Part shown: positions 15,373-20,923 of the stretch, piece after piece
Position numbering within the stretch: position 1 is the stretch's first letter
Layout of the letters: the number at the start of each line of letters is the position of its first letter
Assembly: GCA_964542765.1 (NCBI GenBank)
Contig: CAZIVO010000062.1
Span: forward strand, 1-20,923
Length of the DNA: 20,923 nucleotides
Direction of reading: 5' to 3'
Origin: CAZIVO01 sp964542765
GTDB taxonomy: Bacteria > Planctomycetota > UBA1135 > UBA2386
Notes under the pieces: model-generated
The model's input: the letters and a program-made list of their open reading frames with translations, nothing else
Told to the model about the DNA's origin: nothing
Databases searched by the model: none
Made by a program: the position numbers and the translations under genes

Positions 15373-16530
15373 TCAGTCCAGAACGGCGAGCGCCCCCTCT
15401 ATATCCGCAATGAGGTCTTCTTCGGCTTCGACGCCGACCGAGAGGCGTAGCAAGCCGTCGCGGAAACCGGCGGCGATGCGTTCCTCGCGAGGAATCGAGG
15501 CATGGGTCATCGAAGCGGGGTGATCGATCAGGCTCTCGACACCGCCCAAGCTCTCGGCCAAGGAAAAGATCCTGAACGAAGACGCCACCTTCTTCGCTTG
15601 CTCGACGCTGGCATCGACTTCGAAGGAGACCATTCCGCCCGGCGCCCGCATCTGCTTTTGGGCCAAGGTGTGCTGGGGGTGTGAGGCGAGTCCCGGATAG
15701 TGAACAGTGGCCACCCGCGGGTGCTCGCTCAGGGTCTGTGCGATGGCTCGGGCATTCTGGCAATGACGTTCCATCCGTAGATGCAAGGTCTTGGTGCCGC
15801 GCAGGACGAGGAAGCAGTCGAGTGGCCCAGGTGTGCCGCCGACTGAATTCTGGTAGTGGGCGAGGCGTTCATGCAGTTCAGCGTCATTGACGATGAGGGC
15901 GCCGCCGACGACATCGGAATGCCCGCCGAGATACTTGGTCGTCGAGTGTGACACGATATCTGCGCCCAGAGTCAGAGGGGACTGGAGGTATGGCGTCGCG
16001 AAGGTGTTGTCTACCATGACCAGAATGTCACGGTTGTGGCAAATCGAACTGACAGCTTCGATGTCACAGAGTTTGAGGAGCGGATTCGATGGCGATTCGA
16101 TCATCACCAGTCGGGTGTTGTCGCGAAGCTCATCGCGGACCGCATCGAGATCTGCAAGATCGGTGAAGGTGAAGTCGATGCCATACTTCGCGTAGAGTGT
16201 GGTGCACAGGCGGTAGGTACCGCCGTAGAGGTCATTTCCTGCCAGCACGTGGTCACCGACATCGAGCAGGTTGAGGACCGTGTTGATCGACGCCATTCCA
16301 CTGCTGAAGCAGAGCCCGTGGGCTCCATTTTCGAGAGCGGCCAGATTCCTTTCCAGCGCGGTTCGTGTGGGGTTGCACGTCCGAGAATAGTCATAGCCCT
16401 TGAGCTTGGCCGGCTCTTCCTGGACGTAGGTCGAGGACAGATAGACGGGAGGCATGATCGCGCCGGTGCTGGGATCGGGCTCATTTCCGGCGTGGATCGC
16501 GCGCGTGGCAAATTGGTATGCGTGTTTCAT
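15373..16530 (-). CDS. Cystathionine gamma-synthase/lyase-type PLP enzyme
   Basis: A trans-sulfuration enzyme of the Cys/Met PLP family, 385 residues from the ATG at 16530. This start places FATRAIHAGNEPDP at the usual position; an in-frame ATG at 16581 would add 17 residues, and neither has a clear ribosome site. Family motifs are YDYSRTCNPTR (phosphate-binding Tyr/Arg), FSSGMASIN, LYGGTYR, VDNTFATPYLQ, SHSTTKYLGGHSD with the PLP-binding Lys (Lys199), and SLGGVESLIDHPASMTHASIP. Such enzymes either join cysteine to an activated homoserine (MetB) or cleave cystathionine to cysteine (MccB/CGL); motifs alone do not separate them, so no symbol is given. No other sulfur-amino-acid gene is adjacent. 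It is divergent from mutS2 across about 165-215 bases in which I see only a short hairpin. Confidence 0.93.
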   Translation of the reverse strand: MKHAYQFATRAIHAGNEPDPSTGAIMPPVYLSSTYVQEEPAKLKGYDYSRTCNPTRTALERNLAALENGAHGLCFSSGMASINTVLNLLDVGDHVLAGNDLYGGTYRLCTTLYAKYGIDFTFTDLADLDAVRDELRDNTRLVMIESPSNPLLKLCDIEAVSSICHNRDILVMVDNTFATPYLQSPLTLGADIVSHSTTKYLGGHSDVVGGALIVNDAELHERLAHYQNSVGGTPGPLDCFLVLRGTKTLHLRMERHCQNARAIAQTLSEHPRVATVHYPGLASHPQHTLAQKQMRAPGGMVSFEVDASVEQAKKVASSFRIFSLAESLGGVESLIDHPASMTHASIPREERIAAGFRDGLLRLSVGVEAEEDLIADIEGALAVLD

Positions 16531-16746
16531 GGGCACGATGATCTTGGAGGTGATGGTGCACTGCGTCGAGGAGGATTTCATGTCTGCTGCGCGATGGGCG
16601 GAAAACTCTGTCGGATCGATTTCTTCGAGAAACCCGGGGTCGGCGGCGATCGGACGTCTCCATGGCAGGCCTGGTCGGTTATCTGTGGTGCAAGGAGAAC
16701 TCGTTGGGCGGATACACTCCGCCGGACCTCCGGTGAGTCAATAGAG

Positions 16747-18834
16747 ATGCCAGAACCCAGATCACCATCGATATCGGACGGGCCGCGCTTCGATCTCGAC
16801 ACGCTCGAGTTCGACGCGGTTCGCCGTTTGTTGACCTCGAAACTCGCCACGCCGCTCGGTCGGACGGCGATCGAAGCTCTGGCACCGTTTCCGTCGGCCG
16901 AGATGGCGCGGCAGGCTCATGCCGAGGCAGCCGCTCTGGCGGTGCGGCTCGACGCCGCGGCACCACCGCTGGCAGGCGTGACGGATCCCCGTGGATGGCT
17001 CTCTCCCTTCCTCGCTGGTGAGCATGCTCTGTCCAGCAAGGACCTGTCCGAACTCCGACGGGTGCTCAAGGCGGCTTTCGAGTGCAAGGCCTGGCTTGCG
17101 AAGGAGCCGGCGGCCGAGGCTCTCGCTCGATTCGCGCAAGGATTTCCAGATCTGCTCGATCTGTGCCAGGAACTCGACATGACCGTCGATGCGCGCGGGG
17201 AGATCCTGGACACGGCTTCGGTCCGTCTGTCAGAACTTCGCGTCGAGATCGGCGTTGCCGAGGCTGGTGTGCAGGCTGCGGTGAGGCGCTTCTTGAGCGA
17301 TGAGTCGGTGCATCGTTGCTTGCAGTCCCCCGAGCCTGCCTGGCGGCACGGCCGACCCGTCTTCGGCGTCAAGCAGGAGTATCACAATCGGGTACAGGGA
17401 ATCCTGCATGACCGGAGTCAGTCGGGTGCGACCGTCTTCATCGAACCCTCGGTTGTCGTCGAAGCTGCCAATCGCCTGTCGGATACGAAGGCTGCGGAAA
17501 TTCGGGAGATCCAGGTCATTCTCGCGCAGGTTGCGCGTGGCTTGCAGCGCTCTTGCTCCGAGATCGAGGCAGCCATCGCTTCGCTCGTGCGGCTGGATCT
17601 GGCGATGGCTCGAGCACGGTTGATCGCCGAGGAAGGGTTTGTGGCACCGGAGATCGGTGAGGGCATCGCCTTGCGTTTGCTGCAGGCCCGTCACCCGATC
17701 TTGATGTCTTCGGCGCATGCGGAGGAACTGGTTCCACTCGATGTGGCGCTCGGGGATCCTTATCGCCTGCTCGTGATTACCGGACCCAATACCGGCGGCA
17801 AGACGGTTGCGCTCAAGACGATCGGCCTGCTGGTCATCATGGCCTTGTGTGGTGTCCCCTTGCCCGCAGCGGAGGGATCACGGGTCCCCTTTGTCGATGG
17901 TGTCTTCGTCGATATAGGCGACGAGCAGGCGATCAGCCAGAATCTGTCGACCTTCTCATCTCACGTGACACGTATTGTCCGCTGCCTGCGAGCAGCGACC
18001 GAGCAGTCGTTGGTGCTCTTGGATGAACTCGGTGCGGGGACCGATCCCGAGGAGGGAGGCGCACTGGGCTACGGGGTTCTGGAGAGTTTGGCCCGGCGAG
18101 GGAGTCTCGCGGCGGTGACGACGCATCTCGGTCGGCTCAAGGATTTCGCTTATCAGCACGAGGGGGCGGAGAACGGATCGATGACCTTCGACGGTGACAC
18201 GCTTCAGCCCCTCTATCACCTCGAGATAGGGGTTCCGGGTGCGAGTCATGCGCTGGATATCGCCGGGCGTGTTGGAATGCCCGAAGAACTCGTCGCGCGA
18301 GCGCGGGAGTTGCTCGGCGAGCGCGACACGAGGGTGGAAGAGACCGTGCAAAAGGTGCAGGAGGTTCGCCGACGGGCGGAAGCTGATCGCAAGCATACGG
18401 CTGAAATGAATCGTGAGGCGGAGCGAGTGGAGGAGCAACTTCGAGAAGAGTTGGTTGCTACCGAGCGGCGCCAAGCGTGGTTGCACGAGGAGGCTGATGC
18501 TCTGGTGGCGGAGGAGTTGCGGCGCATCCGGGACGAGATAGAGAAGCCGCTTGGTTCGTTGCTCAACGCGCCCAAGCCCTACGGCGAGAGGGCGAAGGAA
18601 GTGAAGGATGCTTTGCGTGCGGCGTCGGCTCTCACCCGTGTGCACCGGCGTCGGATGAAGTTCGTTGGCGGTCTGCGTAAGGACACGCTAGTCTACGTTC
18701 CTCGTTTCCGTCGTCCGTGCGTCGTCAAGAAGGTGGACCGTGTGCGCGAAGTTGTCAGCCTCGAGGTCGGCAAGTTACGCATGGAGGTTCCCTTCGATGA
18801 CATTTCCTGGATTCAGCCCTTGGACGATGGGTAG
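16747..18834 (+). CDS. mutS2: MutS2-family ATPase lacking C-terminal Smr domain
   Basis: A 695-residue MutS2. The open frame extends far upstream, antisense to the PLP-enzyme gene, but the family N terminus (DLDTLEFDAVRRLL) begins at ATG 16747; GGTGAG nine bases upstream is a weak ribosome site. The order is core and clamp helices (1-320, with VFGVKQEYHNRVQGILHDRSQSGATVFIEP), then the ATPase: Walker A GPNTGGKT (346-353), QAISQNLSTFSSH, Walker B LVLLDELGAGTDPEEGG (Asp426-Glu427) and TTHLGRLK. A charged coiled coil follows (about 525-610), then a KOW-like region (FVGGLRKDTLVYVPRFRRPCVVKKV). The protein ends there, about 90 residues short of the usual ~785: the Smr domain is missing. MutS2 acts on branched DNA and on collided ribosomes. 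Five bases separate its stop from the receiver-domain gene. Confidence 0.93.
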   Translation: MPEPRSPSISDGPRFDLDTLEFDAVRRLLTSKLATPLGRTAIEALAPFPSAEMARQAHAEAAALAVRLDAAAPPLAGVTDPRGWLSPFLAGEHALSSKDLSELRRVLKAAFECKAWLAKEPAAEALARFAQGFPDLLDLCQELDMTVDARGEILDTASVRLSELRVEIGVAEAGVQAAVRRFLSDESVHRCLQSPEPAWRHGRPVFGVKQEYHNRVQGILHDRSQSGATVFIEPSVVVEAANRLSDTKAAEIREIQVILAQVARGLQRSCSEIEAAIASLVRLDLAMARARLIAEEGFVAPEIGEGIALRLLQARHPILMSSAHAEELVPLDVALGDPYRLLVITGPNTGGKTVALKTIGLLVIMALCGVPLPAAEGSRVPFVDGVFVDIGDEQAISQNLSTFSSHVTRIVRCLRAATEQSLVLLDELGAGTDPEEGGALGYGVLESLARRGSLAAVTTHLGRLKDFAYQHEGAENGSMTFDGDTLQPLYHLEIGVPGASHALDIAGRVGMPEELVARARELLGERDTRVEETVQKVQEVRRRAEADRKHTAEMNREAERVEEQLREELVATERRQAWLHEEADALVAEELRRIRDEIEKPLGSLLNAPKPYGERAKEVKDALRAASALTRVHRRRMKFVGGLRKDTLVYVPRFRRPCVVKKVDRVREVVSLEVGKLRMEVPFDDISWIQPLDDG

Positions 18835-18839
18835 GGGTT

Positions 18840-19322
18840 TTGCTTTCAAGTTCCAGTCACGTGATGCATCCGGAGGATCCGATCCCCTTGTCCCAGGGCT
18901 CTGCTGACACCGCCGTCGATCCGCTCGTTCTCGTTGCGGACAACGATATGAGTGTTAATGAACTGCTCCGGGATGTCCTGGCCAAGCAGGGTATTCGAAC
19001 GGAGGGTGCTTATGACGGCGTGTCCGCCTTGCAGCGTCTGTCGGAAGGCGGTGTATCCTTGCTGGTCTGCGATCTGGACATGCCGGCCATGGGAGGAAAG
19101 GAGTTGATCATTCAACTAGAACGCTTGCCACAAGCGCCTCCGGTGATCGTTGTATCAGGCTTTCTGGACTCCGAGACGCACGAACAACTCGATGCCGAGC
19201 CCTTGGTGCGCGCGGTATTTCGCAAGCCATTCGATGTGTTTGCTTTCGCGGCCCGGGTGGGGGAGGTTGCGGCTTGTGCGAAGGGTGGCGCGACCGACGC
19301 CGGGGGAGGGCGGGAAGGCTGA
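18840..19322 (+). CDS. Stand-alone response-regulator receiver domain protein
   Basis: A 160-residue protein that is essentially one CheY-like receiver domain. Counting from the TTG at 18840, the acidic pocket is ADND (Asp34-Asn35-Asp36), the phospho-acceptor is Asp78 in VCDLDMPAMGG, the switch residue Ser106 in VVSG, and Lys129 in RKPFD. All catalytic positions are usable, with Asn replacing one pocket Asp. No DNA-binding or enzymatic output domain follows; the tail is a short Gly/Ala-rich stretch. The start is uncertain: TTG 18840, GTG 18861 and ATG 18864 are all possible, and AGGGG is too close to the TTG to be convincing. It sits 5 bases after mutS2 and 8 bases before aroC, so it is in one operon with them. 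No histidine kinase is in view, so its input and target are unknown. Confidence 0.82.
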   Translation: MLSSSSHVMHPEDPIPLSQGSADTAVDPLVLVADNDMSVNELLRDVLAKQGIRTEGAYDGVSALQRLSEGGVSLLVCDLDMPAMGGKELIIQLERLPQAPPVIVVSGFLDSETHEQLDAEPLVRAVFRKPFDVFAFAARVGEVAACAKGGATDAGGGREG

Positions 19323-19330
19323 GCGGGAAC

Positions 19331-20482
19331 ATGTCAAAGCTGTCGTACCGTTCTGCGGGTGAGTCGCATGGCTCGGCGATCACAGTGATCCTTGAGGGAC
19401 TGCCGCGCGGACTCAAGCTGGATCTTGAGTTCATCGATGCTGAACTCGGCCGACGCCAGGGTGGTGCTGGGCGAGGAGGCCGGCAGAGAATCGAGACCGA
19501 TCGGGTGGAGATCTCAGGCGGCATTCGCAGTGGTCGAACCATCGGTTCGCCGCTCTGCCTCGTTCTGAGGAACAAGGACGAGAAGATCGAGGAGTTGCCC
19601 GAGCCTGTGCGACCGAGACCGGGACACGCGGATCTCGCCGGCTGCTATCGATATCTCGATCGAGATATCCGGGGCACTCTCGAGCGCGCATCTGCGCGCG
19701 AAACCGTTGGCCGGGTCGCGGCTGGTGTTGTTTGTCGACAACTCCTTCGCGAGGTTGGTTGTGAGGTGTTTGGCTTCGTGCGCTCGCTCGAGCAGGTAGA
19801 ACTTGCCCCGGAGTGCCCGGGCGATGTGACGATGGAGGAACTGAGTTCCTTACGTGCGCAGCGTGACGGGAGCCGCCTCTATACCCTGGAGTCCGAGGTC
19901 GATAGCGCCATGCTGGCCGCTGTTGGCGAGGCTGGCCGGGATGGAGATACGGTAGGGGGGGTCGTCGAGGTGCATGTCCTCGGCTTGCTGCCGGGGCTGG
20001 GCAGCTGTTTGCAGTGGCAAGAACGTCTCGATGCCAGATTGGCGGCTGCCGTGGTGTCGATTCCCGCATTCAAGGGGGTCGAGATCGGGCTGGGCTTCGA
20101 GGCGGCCCGCCGTCGCGGTACGGCGGTGCACGATGAGATCCTTCCGGGAGGCCCGCTCGAGAGGGGCAGCAACCACGCCGGCGGGCTCGAGGGTGGCATG
20201 ACCAACGGCCAGAATCTGGTGCTCCGAGGGGCCATGAAGCCGATTTCGACGCTCAAGAAGCCGCTCGGATCTGTTGATCTGGCCACCGGCAAGGCCGATG
20301 CAGCCGGCTACGAGCGTTCCGATGTATGTGCGGTTTCCGCCGCTTCGGTCATCGCCGAGGCCATGGTTGGCCTGGTTGTGGCCGATGCGCTGCTGGCGCG
20401 GGTGGGCGGGGAAACGGTTGCCGAGTTCCAGGCGCGATTCGAGGATGTTCGCGGCCAGACGGACACTATAGGCGCTGGCTGA
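19331..20482 (+). CDS. aroC: Chorismate synthase
   Basis: A 383-residue enzyme that converts EPSP to chorismate with reduced FMN, the last step of the shikimate pathway. The ATG at 19331 is chosen because MSKLSYRSAGESHG is the family N terminus; the frame is open 57 bases further upstream inside the receiver gene. Signatures are SAGESHG, GRRQGGAGRGGRQRIETD, EISGGIRSGRTIGSPL, RPRPGHADLAG, RYLDRDIRGTLERASARET (FMN/substrate Arg and Glu), SNHAGGLEGGMTNGQ (about 279-293), MKPISTLKKPL and ERSDVCAVSAASVIAEAM. All conserved blocks are present and length is normal. The ribosome site (CGGGA) is weak, suggesting coupling to the receiver gene 8 bases upstream. It ends 43 bases before a hairpin that precedes the tRNA genes. 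Confidence 0.97.
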   Translation: MSKLSYRSAGESHGSAITVILEGLPRGLKLDLEFIDAELGRRQGGAGRGGRQRIETDRVEISGGIRSGRTIGSPLCLVLRNKDEKIEELPEPVRPRPGHADLAGCYRYLDRDIRGTLERASARETVGRVAAGVVCRQLLREVGCEVFGFVRSLEQVELAPECPGDVTMEELSSLRAQRDGSRLYTLESEVDSAMLAAVGEAGRDGDTVGGVVEVHVLGLLPGLGSCLQWQERLDARLAAAVVSIPAFKGVEIGLGFEAARRRGTAVHDEILPGGPLERGSNHAGGLEGGMTNGQNLVLRGAMKPISTLKKPLGSVDLATGKADAAGYERSDVCAVSAASVIAEAMVGLVVADALLARVGGETVAEFQARFEDVRGQTDTIGAG

Positions 20483-20524
20483 GGCCGTTTTTATGTGGCT
20501 GGTTCCGGCCGGAGTCCCTCCGTG

Positions 20525-20548
20525 GCCCCAACATCTCGATGTGGGGGC
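20525..20548 (+). terminator. Hairpin after aroC, possible terminator
   Basis: GCCCCAACAT (20525-20534) pairs with ATGTGGGGGC-type sequence (20539-20548) around the tetraloop CTCG, with one A-G mismatch in ten positions. It lies 42 bases after the aroC stop and before the tRNA promoter. No T-run follows, so a classical intrinsic terminator is not shown. Confidence 0.35.
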
Positions 20549-20568
20549 AGATAGGCCAAGGTTCGGCC

Positions 20569-20596
20569 TTGACCGATGGGGTCGTGGGGCTATCTT
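20569..20596 (+). promoter_or_regulatory. Candidate promoter of the tRNA genes
   Basis: TTGACC (20569-20574) and TATCTT (20591-20596) are separated by 16 bases. Transcription would start near 20603, 23 bases before tRNA-Thr. The sequence after the -10 box is G+C-rich, as in many stable-RNA promoters under stringent control (inference). It fits the position well, but was found by eye only. Confidence 0.5.
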
Positions 20597-20625
20597 GCTC
20601 GCTCCTTTCGACTCGGGAGAGCTTC

Positions 20626-20700
20626 GCTAGCGTAGCTCAACGGCAGAGCACCTGATTTGTAATCTGGAGGTTGTGGGTTCAAATCCCACCGCTAGCTCCA
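20626..20700 (+). tRNA. tRNA-Thr(TGT)
   Basis: A full cloverleaf: acceptor GCTAGCG (20626-20632) pairs perfectly with CGCTAGC; D arm GCTC/GAGC; anticodon loop TTTGTAA with anticodon TGT (reads ACA); T arm GTGGG-TTCAAAT-CCCAC; CCA is encoded in the DNA (20698-20700). The anticodon stem CCTGA/TCTGG has one T-T mismatch in the middle (29-41). The discriminator base is T. A tRNA-Tyr gene follows 93 bases later. Confidence 0.95.
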
Positions 20701-20793
20701 TGTTGCTTCAGGTTCCCGTTGGCTTGCTGTGGGCGATCTCGGTTCGCGAGGGTCGATCGATCGAAAGTCCTGTGTCAGCACAGGTCGGCCGGA

Positions 20794-20878
20794 GGGCAGA
20801 TACCCAAGCGGCCAACGGGACCAGACTGTAAATCTGGTGGCATAGCCTTCGCAGGTTCGAATCCTGCTCTGCCCACCA
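20794..20878 (+). tRNA. tRNA-Tyr(GTA)
   Basis: A class II tRNA: acceptor GGGCAGA/TCTGCCC, D arm CCC/GGG, anticodon stem CCAGA/TCTGG with loop CTGTAAA and anticodon GTA, a long variable arm with a GGC-ATA-GCC hairpin, T arm GCAGG-TTCGAAT-CCTGC, discriminator A, and CCA encoded. All stems pair. In many bacteria Thr, Tyr, Gly and Thr tRNA genes precede tuf; the window ends 45 bases later, so that is only a guess here. Confidence 0.97.
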
Positions 20879-20923
20879 GTTTAGCCAGTCGACCGCGGGT
20901 TGCTGCAGTGGCTTGAAATCGTT

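Noticed and set aside
16707..16723. Six-base-pair hairpin GGCGGA-TACAC-TCCGCC between the PLP-enzyme gene and mutS2
   Set aside because: Short, with no T-run and no recognised operator; such hairpins are expected by chance in G+C-rich DNA.
16036..16746. Upstream extension of the mutS2 open frame
   Set aside because: This part is antisense to the PLP-enzyme gene and has no MutS2 similarity; the family N terminus begins at 16747.
18835..19100. Possible frameshifted Smr domain after mutS2
   Set aside because: The three plus-strand frames after the stop show only the receiver-domain sequence and no Smr-type motif.

Overview
The window reads as ordinary chromosomal DNA of a G+C-rich, diderm (Gram-negative type) bacterium. 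Lipoprotein signals, an Mla-type ABC transporter, a SecD-SecF fusion, MutS2 and a Kdo/WaaP-like kinase fold suit Planctomycetota or a neighbouring lineage. That assignment is inference from gene content; no marker was placed on a tree. There is no insertion sequence, prophage or CRISPR array, and no gene-free stretch above about 200 bases.

Layout. (1) 1-6301, minus strand: trmD, rplS, secDF, nadB and hflX (cut by the window edge) lie head to tail with short gaps or overlaps and probably share transcription from a promoter before trmD. (2) 6375-6980, plus: ribE, divergent from trmD. (3) 7026-11418, minus: an operon of a lipoprotein built from about twenty 20-residue aromatic-proline repeats, then an MlaE-type permease, an MlaF-type ATPase and an MCE (MlaD-type) protein. 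(4) 11592-14126, plus: trpS, then two overlapping or tightly packed lipoprotein genes, one unrecognised and one TPR-like. (5) 14130-14816, minus: a kinase-fold protein of the Kdo/WaaP type, convergent with the TPR gene. (6) 14918-15346, plus: an HU/IHF-family protein with a long tail. (7) 15373-16530, minus: a cystathionine gamma-synthase/lyase-type PLP enzyme. (8) 16747-20482, plus: mutS2 lacking the Smr domain, a stand-alone receiver-domain protein and aroC, nearly contiguous. (9) 20525-20878: a hairpin, a promoter-like pair, tRNA-Thr(TGT) and tRNA-Tyr(GTA).

How the genes relate. Blocks 1, 2 and 8 are mostly housekeeping: tRNA and ribosome maturation, secretion, NAD and riboflavin synthesis, repeat-DNA or ribosome handling, chorismate synthesis. 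Block 3 is the envelope lipid-transport block and the best place for new biology, because an unrecognised repeat lipoprotein leads a transporter operon in which no MlaA, MlaB or MlaC gene is seen. Other deviations worth checking are a TrpRS with an Fe-S-type cysteine pattern, a kinase fold with Asn at the catalytic Asp position, and a MutS2 that ends after its KOW-like region.
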